Program-made: the position numbers and the translations under genes
Notes under the pieces: model-generated
The model's database searches: none
What the model was told of the DNA's origin: nothing
What the model saw: only the letters and a program-made list of their open reading frames with translations
Part shown: positions 8,775-16,615 of the stretch, piece after piece
Position numbering within the stretch: the stretch's first letter is position 1
Layout of the letters: each line of letters opens with the position of its first letter
Assembly: GCA_946482005.1 (NCBI GenBank)
Contig: CAMLPV010000015.1
Location: 1-61,063, forward strand
Length of the DNA: 61,063 nt
Source: an uncultured Gilliamella sp.
Lineage (GTDB): Bacteria; Pseudomonadota; Gammaproteobacteria; Enterobacterales; Orbaceae
Direction: 5' to 3'

Positions 8775-10364
8775 TCAAAATTTACAACACGTTAAAGATG
8801 TTTTACCTTCTTTATAAGATAAAGATAAAACCGGAATCATCGTTTTTAACCCATCAATAGTATCTGCATATTCGTATAATAAAATATCAGGATGATAACG
8901 ATCTATTGCCATGCCTAAATAAACTGATGCAGCATTAGACATACATGGAAGTATATGTATTCGGTGTACTTTATTTTCTTCTCTTAGCTTATGAAATAGC
9001 TGCTGTAATTGATGACTAAAATAATCCCCTACATCAGGGTGTGATAAACAGTCATTACCTAATTTTTTTGCAATTATTTCTATCCTTTTTAAATTTCCCT
9101 TATTATTCAATTCTCGTGAAGCATTTTTAAATGCTTCAGGTTCTGCAGTGAAAGCAAATGATATAATTATTTCTTCTTCATTATTAGTTAATTGATCCAG
9201 ATTTTTTATATTAAAAAAATCTTTTTCTTGTTTATTGTTCACCCATCCCCACTGTCCAGAACTTCTATCTCTTAATATAGGAATGTAACCTTTTTTATTT
9301 CCAATCATTGCACCTAAAGCAATTAAGGTTGGCATAGCACCAAAAGCGAATAAAGCCACAGATTTATTAGTACTGGCACATTGTGAAGCGAGACTTTCTG
9401 AAATTTTTTTAATGGATTTTATCATCAAAGACCAGTATGAATTATCTGTTTCTTCAAAATGAGCGGTTTCATTACAAATTAATTCATACATTCTTTCCGA
9501 TTGTCTTAAATTCTTTATTGACAAAGACGAAGAAATTTGAGAATTTGTTGGTTTTCCAATAATATTTCCTCTCACTGGAAATATTATTAAAAAAGTTAAA
9601 CATGGTTGATATTTGAGTCCGTCTAATAAAGCCTCAGATAGTTCTATAAACTCTTCTCTCATCTTTGAAAGAAGATGAGCTGGGTGTGTTGAAACTGCAA
9701 TCTTATCAATTAGTCGATGATGTTTATCACAAAGATGTAACACATTATTTGGATCATTAGAAAGCTTTTCTGATAAACCAATCATCCCTCTAGCAGCTTG
9801 TGCAGAAGAAGCTACATTATGTGCAAGATAGCCATAATTCCCTTCAACCCCTGTTATTTCATCGATGGTTAATTTTATTCCACATCCTTTGTACATACAG
9901 CGTCCGTGAGAAGTTTCTCTGACGATTCTTCTAGTCTCTATTGAAATACTTTCTCCTCTACCTGTTTTTTTTACTTCATCCCAAATATCCTGAATATAAT
10001 CTTTAAGTTCATCTTGATTTACATTTAATTTTTGGCTTTTAGCTTTATCCCAAATTTCCCTAATACTTTCAATAGATATTAACTGCTCCGTAGTAATACA
10101 TTCGCCTTGTAATACTCTAATTTCTACTTGGCTAAATGATGTAAAACTAAATGTGTTATTAGAAAAATCTTTAGCGTCCAAATTCATTCTAAATAAATCA
10201 ACAATTATTTCATTTGAAAAAAGGATCAGGATAATATTAGATGTTGGTTCATCTGAAAGAACGCCTATGTTATTATAATTAATTCCTGATTTATCCAAAA
10301 AAGTTTTATATAAACCAACATCTTCATTTGAACTAAGTGGCTGTTGTTTAGTTTGTGTTGTCAT
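8775..10364 (-). CDS. CBASS effector: HNH endonuclease-SAVED protein (Cap5-like)
   Basis: 529 residues. An HNH nuclease with zinc-binding Cys/His occupies about 140-230: CMYKGCG (Cys156, Cys161), YLAHN (His182), NNVLHLCDKHHRLID (Asn206/207, Cys212, His215, His216). A SAVED domain follows (about 250-525, with LFAFGAMPTLIALGAMIGNK near 345-365). SAVED domains bind the cyclic oligonucleotide made by the CD-NTase, and ligand-driven assembly activates HNH cleavage of double-stranded DNA to abort infection. Last gene of the operon, overlapping cap3 by 17 bases. The ~135-residue N-terminal extension before the HNH domain is unusual, as described Cap5 proteins begin near the HNH domain; I do not recognise it. 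All nuclease residues appear intact. Confidence 0.85.
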   Translation of the reverse strand: MTTQTKQQPLSSNEDVGLYKTFLDKSGINYNNIGVLSDEPTSNIILILFSNEIIVDLFRMNLDAKDFSNNTFSFTSFSQVEIRVLQGECITTEQLISIESIREIWDKAKSQKLNVNQDELKDYIQDIWDEVKKTGRGESISIETRRIVRETSHGRCMYKGCGIKLTIDEITGVEGNYGYLAHNVASSAQAARGMIGLSEKLSNDPNNVLHLCDKHHRLIDKIAVSTHPAHLLSKMREEFIELSEALLDGLKYQPCLTFLIIFPVRGNIIGKPTNSQISSSLSIKNLRQSERMYELICNETAHFEETDNSYWSLMIKSIKKISESLASQCASTNKSVALFAFGAMPTLIALGAMIGNKKGYIPILRDRSSGQWGWVNNKQEKDFFNIKNLDQLTNNEEEIIISFAFTAEPEAFKNASRELNNKGNLKRIEIIAKKLGNDCLSHPDVGDYFSHQLQQLFHKLREENKVHRIHILPCMSNAASVYLGMAIDRYHPDILLYEYADTIDGLKTMIPVLSLSYKEGKTSLTCCKF

Positions 10365-10833
10365 ACTGTTTTTTACCTACTTCATAGACTTTAATAAAAG
10401 TCTCTTTAAGTCCAATAATTGCAAATACCATAAATTTATTTTGTGAGTTTCTTTTGATACATTTTTTCCAGTCTTGTAAATCAATACCTGATGGCGAAGG
10501 ATAATTCTCTGGATGAGAATGCCACGTACCTAAATAAAACTGAGTTTGTTGAGAAGAAATAAAAATATCATTTACTCTTTTTTGATGAAAAGGGTCTTTT
10601 AAAGTAAAAAAAGTTCTTTTTCTTAAATCGGATTTTTGTGGTTCAGTACATAAATCAATAAAAATTTTATTTTGTTTTTCGTTATATCCACCAATTAAGA
10701 TTCCACAAGCTTCATTATCTTTAATATCAACTTGCTGATATTTTCGCCAAATATTAAGAACTTCATCTGCGATGATTACATCGATATTATTATTTTTTAT
10801 AAATTTTATATTTAGCTTTAGATCAGCAGTCAT
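10348..10833 (-). CDS. cap3: CBASS Cap3, JAB/JAMM isopeptidase
   Basis: 161 residues from the ATG at 10833, which overlaps the cap2 stop as ATGA; an upstream in-frame TTG at 10848 is less likely. The complete JAMM zinc-protease signature is present: Glu41 in EACGILIGG, then His105-x-His107 (TWHSHPE), seven residues, Ser115, two residues, Asp118. In type II CBASS, Cap3 cleaves the bond that Cap2 makes between the CD-NTase C-terminus and its target, so it moderates priming. Middle gene of a tightly coupled four-gene operon. Confidence 0.88.
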   Translation of the reverse strand: MTADLKLNIKFIKNNNIDVIIADEVLNIWRKYQQVDIKDNEACGILIGGYNEKQNKIFIDLCTEPQKSDLRKRTFFTLKDPFHQKRVNDIFISSQQTQFYLGTWHSHPENYPSPSGIDLQDWKKCIKRNSQNKFMVFAIIGLKETFIKVYEVGKKQYDNTN

Positions 10834-12533
10834 GACATTTTCTCGCAAGCTAGGGGTATAAAATGCATTAGATCTTTGAAACGATAAAAACGATGTGCTA
10901 ATTTTATTTCATTTTTTATTGCTAAATCTTGCTCTCCTCGCCATGAAATATATCCGCTATTTTCTAAATTGTTGGATAGTATTTTTAAAGCTAGTTGAGA
11001 TGAGATCGTTGCTGTTTGAATAGAGTCAATATTGGAGTAAGCAATAAATTCTGTTCCGCATCCTGCATGATTTTTTTTGATTTTCTGATCTTTTTGTATA
11101 AAATTAATATTAGGATATAAACTTGGTTCATCTGATTCATTATCAATAAAAACGTTATCAAGACAACCTTGAGAATTAGGTAATACAGCTACAGCATGGC
11201 CACCTACACCATAAGCTTCAACCCAGCAAAAAATGAGAGGGGTGGGAATTTTATTTTGAACAATGAACTCATTAATTCTTCGCTGATGAGTAACATTACC
11301 AGTTGCGCAAATAACTAAATCAAATCTTGTTAGTTTTTCAAAATTACAGTAGTCAAGTAATCTACTTTTTGATGTGTTAATTTTTATAAAAGGATATTTA
11401 TATTCTAAGGTGAGTTTAAGAGCATCTGTTTTAAAGTTTCCGATTGTGTGTGCTCCTAAATAATGTCTATGTAAGTTTTCCAATTGAAATTTATCAGGGT
11501 CAACTAGTGTTATTTCTCCAACTCCAGAAGAGGATAACATGTCTGCAATGTATCCTCCTACGCTACCGCAGCCAATTAAACATACTTTTTTATCTGATAA
11601 CTGATTTTCAACTCCAATCCGAGAAAGTAAATTTTCTTTAGATACAACATCTAAAGTTACTGCATTCATATTCCAGTTGCAAAGATACTTTGCATGTATA
11701 GGAATATTTTCTTTGTTTATATTAGAACATTGAAGAGCAAACCATACTTGACCATCTTCATTTTTAGCATGACAAATAATATAAAAATTTTTTGTTCTAG
11801 TTAAACGACCTTTTTCTAAAAGGTCATTTTGTAAATCTACAGGTAAGTTGGAAATTACATTTTCCCACCAAGAGATAATGCTTTCATTTGGTTCTGGAGG
11901 TAGAGGGAGTTTTGGTAAGGATAGAATTATTCCTTTACCTTCTGATGATCGAGTTTTACTATTTAGTTCCTTAATAAAAAAATGATTAGAATTGCATTGA
12001 TTTGAAGAGGAATTAATAACTAATATTTCTCTATTATTCTTTATTTTCCTATTATGTGGAACTCTAACCATTAAATTATCAAATCTTTGAGTAGGTTCAG
12101 CCAAACAGACCAATGCTGTTGCATTATCTGGTATATGAAACCGCCAAACCCCTACAAATTCTCGTAATAATTCTTTTTTATTGAAATCTTGATCATTAAG
12201 TGACTTATCTAAAAGTGTTAGCATTTTGGTTAAAGCAGATAAAAAAATAAACTTAGGGCGAGAATAATCAATATTATACGAGTCAGCACCATAACAAATA
12301 TCTGCAAATCCATCTTTGCCCCAAGCGACATGTGCTAATGCTCCATACTTTTCTCTTTCATGTAAATGAAAAGTAGGTAGAGTGAAAGGAAAATCACTAG
12401 GGATGTGTGAAATGATTTTAACATTATGGTTACCAAGAAGGTGCTCAGATATCAGCATTCCTTTTTCATCAGGATGCTCTTTAGCATTAATATTATGTTG
12501 TAACAAAAACTCAATTAATTTATTAAGCTCCAT
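10830..12533 (-). CDS. cap2: CBASS Cap2, E2-E1 ubiquitin-transferase-like fusion
   Basis: 567 residues. An N-terminal E2-like domain (about 1-120) has a candidate catalytic Cys80 in GFADICYG. A linker follows, then a ThiF/E1 adenylation domain from about 310 with the nucleotide loop VCLIGCGSVGG (317-327), acidic VDPD (344-347), and a candidate E1 thioester Cys492 in HAGCGTEF. Cap2 adenylates and conjugates the CD-NTase C-terminus, raising its activity. The ATG at 12533 has GGAG six bases upstream and is preferred to the in-frame TTG at 12545. It overlaps the CD-NTase gene by 11 bases, implying translational coupling. Confidence 0.88.
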   Translation of the reverse strand: MELNKLIEFLLQHNINAKEHPDEKGMLISEHLLGNHNVKIISHIPSDFPFTLPTFHLHEREKYGALAHVAWGKDGFADICYGADSYNIDYSRPKFIFLSALTKMLTLLDKSLNDQDFNKKELLREFVGVWRFHIPDNATALVCLAEPTQRFDNLMVRVPHNRKIKNNREILVINSSSNQCNSNHFFIKELNSKTRSSEGKGIILSLPKLPLPPEPNESIISWWENVISNLPVDLQNDLLEKGRLTRTKNFYIICHAKNEDGQVWFALQCSNINKENIPIHAKYLCNWNMNAVTLDVVSKENLLSRIGVENQLSDKKVCLIGCGSVGGYIADMLSSSGVGEITLVDPDKFQLENLHRHYLGAHTIGNFKTDALKLTLEYKYPFIKINTSKSRLLDYCNFEKLTRFDLVICATGNVTHQRRINEFIVQNKIPTPLIFCWVEAYGVGGHAVAVLPNSQGCLDNVFIDNESDEPSLYPNINFIQKDQKIKKNHAGCGTEFIAYSNIDSIQTATISSQLALKILSNNLENSGYISWRGEQDLAIKNEIKLAHRFYRFKDLMHFIPLACEKMS

Positions 12534-13557
12534 CTGAAACTCCAACTAAACCAGCTTTAATTCCTTTATCTCTTATTTCATCATTAGACTCAGGAAAATC
12601 ATTACCAAAATGCTTTCTTAATAATTCACATTGCTCTTTCAATGTGTCTTTAGTATCAACTTCTTTTAAAGCATTTAATAAGGTTTTTAATCTTGGATGT
12701 AATAATTTACCAACTGTTTCCCCTTTGTCTTGATAGATATTGTTATATGGCACTACTGGAAGTTTAACACTAATCGAATAATTACCATCAAAAGTTCGAG
12801 TAAAATACCTATCTATCATAATTTCAAGAGTATCTTGCAATGCTTTATGATCATCAGCTTTTCCTGAATCGTCTATATTTGGGCAAAATGACTCTTTAAT
12901 CATAATAGTTAAAGCAACAGAATAAACTTTTTTTCGTTCGGATTTTGAGCTATAACGTTCATCTCTCCAACGTTTCATATATCTGACTAAGCGATAGAAT
13001 TGGTTTCTTTCTTCATCGGTCAATGTAATATATGGAAATTGATGATTCTTATTCGATTTTATCCAACTCACCAAGCCTTTTGGATCTGATGGTGACCATG
13101 ATCGATTATTTTCATCAGAAAATTCTTTTCCCACTGCAAGTTCATAATTACTACTGCTATCTATCCTATAGGTTGGGAAATCAATATGAAATGGCTCATT
13201 TATATAATCAGCGGTAACACATGGCTTTTTTATTTTTGGTTCTTTAAAATTATGATTTTTGAGTACATCTTTAATGATTTTTTTAGGTTCTAATGGATTG
13301 TTAGGCGAACTTGCTTTTGTAATTGCAATTGCTCTATCAATATCATAGTCCCCATCAAGAGGAATAATTCCTGTATGTGTTGCCAATGAACCTTGTAAGA
13401 AAGTTGAGTGTACTTCATAACCTTCATCCCTAAAAGCTTTTGACACTTTATCCTTAATGGCATCATCTTTTTCTCTAGCTTTTTTATAGCGATCGCATTC
13501 TCGAGTCAATGCAATGTTATCTTTAAAATTTATATATTTAGTTTGTAATGAGGCCAT
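12523..13557 (-). CDS. CBASS CD-NTase (cGAS/DncV-like nucleotidyltransferase)
   Basis: 344 residues from the ATG at 13557, chosen over an in-frame TTG at 13569 because GGAG lies six bases before it. The nucleotidyltransferase core shows QGSLATHTG (Gly56-Ser57), the metal-binding DGDYDID acids (Asp72 and Asp74) and the third acid Asp126 in FHIDFPTY. The enzyme makes a cyclic di- or trinucleotide alarm signal on phage infection; the product cannot be read from sequence. The C-terminus ends VSDGA, a small flexible tail of the kind that type II CBASS Cap2 proteins conjugate. First gene of the operon, with a putative CRP site and repeated operator-like sequences upstream. Confidence 0.88.
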   Translation of the reverse strand: MASLQTKYINFKDNIALTRECDRYKKAREKDDAIKDKVSKAFRDEGYEVHSTFLQGSLATHTGIIPLDGDYDIDRAIAITKASSPNNPLEPKKIIKDVLKNHNFKEPKIKKPCVTADYINEPFHIDFPTYRIDSSSNYELAVGKEFSDENNRSWSPSDPKGLVSWIKSNKNHQFPYITLTDEERNQFYRLVRYMKRWRDERYSSKSERKKVYSVALTIMIKESFCPNIDDSGKADDHKALQDTLEIMIDRYFTRTFDGNYSISVKLPVVPYNNIYQDKGETVGKLLHPRLKTLLNALKEVDTKDTLKEQCELLRKHFGNDFPESNDEIRDKGIKAGLVGVSDGA

Positions 13558-13625
13558 TTTTATCTCCAATTAACTCAAAATCATATATTTAATTATTTAA
13601 ACTTAAATTTAAATTAAATAGATTA

Positions 13626-13680
13626 ACAAATACTATATATGGTATTTGTTTTTTTATTTTTATACTATATATGGGTATTT
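13626..13680. promoter_or_regulatory. repeated operator-like element upstream of the CBASS operon
   Basis: ACAAATAC (13626-13633) and GTATTTGT (13642-13649) form an inverted repeat. Its core TACTATATATGG(G)TATT occurs again as a direct repeat at about 13663-13679. The pair lies 70-120 bases upstream of the CD-NTase start and could be a regulator binding site or overlap the promoter. Confidence 0.4.
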
Positions 13681-13714
13681 TTCTAATGAAACAAGGTGGG
13701 AATAAAATTAATTA

Positions 13715-13730
13715 TGTGATAAAAGTCACA
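13715..13730. promoter_or_regulatory. putative CRP site upstream of the CBASS operon
   Basis: TGTGATAAAAGTCACA matches the CRP consensus TGTGA-N6-TCACA exactly. It lies about 158 bases upstream of the CD-NTase start and inside the guaA-end-delimited island, so it is likely to belong to the CBASS promoter region. Confidence 0.55.
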
Positions 13731-13818
13731 TTTTTTTCATTATCTAATTCAATAAATGATTTTTAATAAGTAAATTTTTATAACAACGGTATTTTTAGCA
13801 ATTTGAATAAAATATCAC

Positions 13819-13835
13819 GCAACTATTGAGTGGAA
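13819..13835 (+). repeat. third guaA-end-like sequence (putative outer island boundary)
   Basis: GCAACTATTGAGTGG (13819-13833) matches GCGACTATTGAGTGG of the guaA end (6296-6310) at 14 of 15 bases. It is followed 40 bases later by a guaA-terminator-like hairpin. Order and orientation are the same as in the two longer copies, so it marks the probable right edge of the CBASS segment. Confidence 0.6.
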
Positions 13836-13872
13836 CTAGCATCTTCTCAGTTATTAACTTCAATTAATATCG

Positions 13873-13902
13873 AAAAGCCATTCATTTCAGAATGGCTTTT
13901 TT
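13873..13902 (+). terminator. terminator at the right island boundary
   Basis: AAAAGCCATT (13873-13882) pairs with AATGGCTTTT (13891-13900), followed by more T. Stem base and position relative to the guaA-end-like sequence mirror the guaA terminator, suggesting it is the original chromosomal terminator of guaA. Confidence 0.7.
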
Positions 13903-13964
13903 ACTTAGAATAAAATTTATTTAATTAAACATGATAACGCCTAACAATAATCATTCATTCACTT

Positions 13965-14336
13965 TTAAATAATCGTTCGTTCTGTTGCATACCAGATTAG
14001 CGATTGTGAATGATCGATAAACTGATTTTCATCTTCTAATAATAATTGGATGGCCCTTTGGGCTTCAGGTGAAGTTCTGATAGTTAACATTTTTTCTTTA
14101 CTTTGCCAGTAAATTTCAGCCATTCCATCAAAATCAAAAATGGGCGCACCTCTACTATTGCGCATAGCATTTCCCGGTTTTTTATCTTGTAATGGTATGC
14201 TTTGGACATAATGAAGAATTCCTAGTGCTTCTTTTTGTGAATTAACCAAATTTGCATGATGGTTATGCCAATAATCATCAAATTCTTGATAACTTAATGT
14301 CTTTTTGCGTTTAACTAACGTAATTAATTTGATCAT
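13965..14336 (-). CDS. EthD-domain protein
   Basis: 123 residues of the EthD-like ferredoxin fold: KLITLVKRKKTLSYQEFDDYW at the N-terminus, then HNHHANLV, typical of small dimeric alpha-beta-barrel proteins of this family (some act in degradative or oxidative pathways). No signal peptide or membrane segment. It has a strong ribosome-binding site (AGGAGG) and is divergently transcribed from a MerR-type regulator 72 bases away, which probably controls it. Exact activity unknown. Confidence 0.72.
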   Translation of the reverse strand: MIKLITLVKRKKTLSYQEFDDYWHNHHANLVNSQKEALGILHYVQSIPLQDKKPGNAMRNSRGAPIFDFDGMAEIYWQSKEKMLTIRTSPEAQRAIQLLLEDENQFIDHSQSLIWYATERTII

Positions 14337-14360
14337 TTAATACCTCCTTTAATAAATAAA

Positions 14361-14408
14361 ACCATATGGTAAAGTATGACAGCGCTGTTAGAGTCAATAG
14401 GAGGTGTT
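14361..14408 (+). promoter_or_regulatory. divergent promoter region with two palindromes
   Basis: ACCATATGGT (14361-14370) and ACAGCGCTGT (14379-14388) are perfect 10-bp palindromes between the EthD gene and the MerR gene. MerR proteins bind dyads between -35 and -10, so these are the likely operators. AGGAGG at 14399-14404 is the regulator's ribosome-binding site. Confidence 0.5.
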
Positions 14409-14753
14409 ATGAAAATTGGTGAATTATCCAAACTTAGTCAAATTAGTATAAGGATGCTTAGATACTATGAAGAAGCAGGATTGCTTGCTCCAAAACGTTC
14501 TGTTTCAGGTTATCGCCAGTTTGAAATAGCGGACATTGAGCGAGTTAAGTTAATTCATAAGTTAAATAGTGCCGGATTAACATTAAAAGTTATACGCAAG
14601 ATCCTTCCTTGTTGGCAACATCAAAATAAAAAGTTTTCGCCTTGTAAAGAATTCAGACTGGGATTGAGTGACACTTTATTAAAAATAGATGAGCAAATTG
14701 AACTTTTACAGCAAAGTCGTAGTCATTTAATTACTTTGTTAAATGAAAACTAA
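14409..14753 (+). CDS. MerR-family transcriptional regulator
   Basis: 114 residues from the ATG at 14409, which has AGGAGG at ideal spacing; the frame is open further upstream but without support. The N-terminal winged helix-turn-helix is typical (MKIGELSKLSQISIRMLRYY, EEAGLLAPKRS, GYRQFE). The C-terminal third is a coiled-coil dimerisation helix (LLKIDEQIELLQQSR). Two cysteines (CW near residue 75, PCKEF near 86) could sense metal or oxidants. It probably regulates the divergent EthD gene. Confidence 0.85.
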   Translation: MKIGELSKLSQISIRMLRYYEEAGLLAPKRSVSGYRQFEIADIERVKLIHKLNSAGLTLKVIRKILPCWQHQNKKFSPCKEFRLGLSDTLLKIDEQIELLQQSRSHLITLLNEN

Positions 14754-15096
14754 TATTTATTTTTTTACATGAATAGGTTTTCAATAGCCAAATGTTAAGA
14801 TAGAGTGGGTTGTTACCTAAATTTACTAAACAATGGATAAGTTAATCCTTTGTGGTTTAGGGTTATCATCTTAATTACAACGATATTGATAAAATTTATT
14901 AGTAGTTTTCTTTTAATAATCCTGTGATATTTCTAGTAAATAGTTATTGTTGATGACTTTTGCTGATTGAAAATGATTTGAATTAGTTAGTAAATAGGCT
15001 GCTATTAGGAGTAAGTATTGAATTAAAACTAATTAGAATTTAATGTTATTTTTGTTATTATAAAATTTGTTTTTTGGCTAACTATTAAGGTAAAAC
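14754..15096. other. gene-free spacer
   Basis: About 340 AT-rich bases between the MerR gene and the exported phosphatase. I see no convincing gene, RNA or terminator. TTAAGG at 15085-15090 is the ribosome-binding site for the next gene. Confidence 0.4.
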
Positions 15097-15621
15097 ATGT
15101 TTAATTTAAAAAAATATTTAGTTGGTTTATTGGCATTGTTTAGTGCTTCTTGTTTTGCTCTCGATCACGTTGTTACTTTTGTTTGTACTGGTAACACCGG
15201 CCGTAGCCCTATGGCCGAAGCATTAGCTAAGGATTATGTCAACAAACATAATCTCAATATTGAGGTTCAATCACGGGGTGTTAATGTAGATCCGAGTGAA
15301 TTAATCCCAGAAGAAGGTACAGTTAAAGTATTAAAAGATAGAAATATTGATATATCGTCACATAAAGCAACGCAATTAGTGAAAGAAGATATCAATAAAT
15401 CAGAATATTTACTGACAATGACGCAAAAACATAAAGATAAAATTCTAAGTCAATTCCCAGAATCGAAAGGTAAAGTATTTACATTATCTGAATTTGCCAC
15501 AGGTAAAAATGAAGATCTTTCTGACCCATACAAATTACCATTATCTGCTTATATCAAAGTAGAAAAACAATTAGATGAATTTTTACCATTGGCTTTGGAT
15601 AAAATTGCTAAAGAGAAATAA
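15097..15621 (+). CDS. exported low-molecular-weight phosphatase (phosphotyrosine or phosphoarginine type)
   Basis: 174 residues. A signal peptide occupies 1-21 (two Lys, hydrophobic LVGLLALFSASCFA, likely cleavage after Ala21). The LMW-PTP fold follows, with the P-loop Cys30-TGNTG-Arg36-Ser and general acid Asp143 in DPY. LMW-PTPs are normally cytoplasmic, so an exported copy is unusual. The P-loop residue at the position that is Thr in the arginine phosphatase YwlE (and usually Ile in tyrosine phosphatases) is Thr34. The gene stands alone with its own terminator; no kinase or polysaccharide genes are adjacent. Confidence 0.82.
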   Translation: MFNLKKYLVGLLALFSASCFALDHVVTFVCTGNTGRSPMAEALAKDYVNKHNLNIEVQSRGVNVDPSELIPEEGTVKVLKDRNIDISSHKATQLVKEDINKSEYLLTMTQKHKDKILSQFPESKGKVFTLSEFATGKNEDLSDPYKLPLSAYIKVEKQLDEFLPLALDKIAKEK

Positions 15622-15660
15622 TTTGAGTTATTTTTTTATTATATTAATCAGAACAACTTA

Positions 15661-15681
15661 ACCCGCTTAGCGGGTTTTTTA
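15661..15681 (+). terminator. terminator of the exported phosphatase
   Basis: ACCCGC TTA GCGGGT (15661-15675) followed by a run of T, 40 bases after the stop. Confidence 0.82.
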
Positions 15682-15763
15682 TTGAAAAATATTTAATCAG
15701 TATAATATTTAGTTTTTTCGAATTTCTTTAATGGAATTTTCCAAAGCAAGTAAGATATTAATC

Positions 15764-16451
15764 TTATTTTGATATCTTTTTTAAAAATACTTTTCTGTAT
15801 TTTGAAAGATGTTTAATTAATAAAGCTCTGTCTGTGTCAATCGAACAATTCAAATTATGATCTTTAGTTACCACGATCAAATAGGGTACTAAACCATATA
15901 TCTTTATGCCGGTGTATAATTTAGATAATTCAAATAAATCACAACATATCGAATGGGGAGGGTAAAAAGTTGATTAATTACCTCACTGCATTATTTGTGA
16001 TTATATATCCAATTGCTCTTACTGCTTTAGTGATTTTAAACAGTTTCAAATCGCCAATCTTGACTTTTTTATTCATCAGATAATATAAATCCGCAGTAAG
16101 TAGATAAATTCCGTGTTTAAAAATTTCTGTTCAAAACTTTTCAAAAATTTGGGTACTTTTTGTTTTCAAAACAGAATCATCTTTTAGAATTAAGGTATAT
16201 GGAAGGTTATTATCGATAATTTTTTATAAAACATTTATATTTATATAGCTTAGTGCATAACCAATTTCACCTTTGTTTAAGTAATTATCAGAGTAATCGT
16301 TAGAAATCCATCGAATGTAATCATCAGATAATTGATAATCTTGTTCTAAACTTTGACTTTTTTCAATATAGGATTTTTTAATGATTGAATTGCTAAATTT
16401 ATAATAAATGTTTTTATTTGTTGTTTTTATTATCATGATAAATTTTAACAT
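15764..16451 (-). pseudogene. glycosyltransferase family 25 (LPS/LOS sugar transferase), decayed
   Basis: Read on the minus strand, one degraded gene spans several stops. From Met at 16451 (MLKFIMIIK) the frame runs through NKGEIGYALSY, stops at 16224 and continues in the same frame as KIIDNNLPYTLILKDDSVL. It stops again, then continues HGIYLLTADLYYLMNKK to AIGYIITNNAVR. After a frameshift near 15955 it resumes with KIYGLVPYLIV and ends KVFLKKISK. GEIG-ALSH, NLPY-LILEDD and the GYIITN/KIYG-PYLI blocks are GT25 hallmarks (beta-1,4-galactosyltransferases of lipooligosaccharide). At least two in-frame stops and one frameshift make it non-functional. It implies loss of a surface-sugar step in this strain. 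Confidence 0.75.
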
Positions 16452-16615
16452 CTCATAAAAATTATAAAATGTCGTTATACTTATTAACAAATGATCTACA
16501 AAAAAACATCGCTTGAGTATATACTCTTGCCTAAAGATTTTATGCTTCCAAAGTTATATGTAGAAGAGTATAAAAATAGTTATTGCATCAATTTATCTGT
16601 TAAGGACCGTTAAGT

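Noticed and set aside
15973..16083. A short plus-strand frame starting TTG after a GGGGAGGG sequence, with a hydrophobic translation
   Set aside because: It is antisense to the decayed GT25 gene, whose conserved blocks explain this stretch better.
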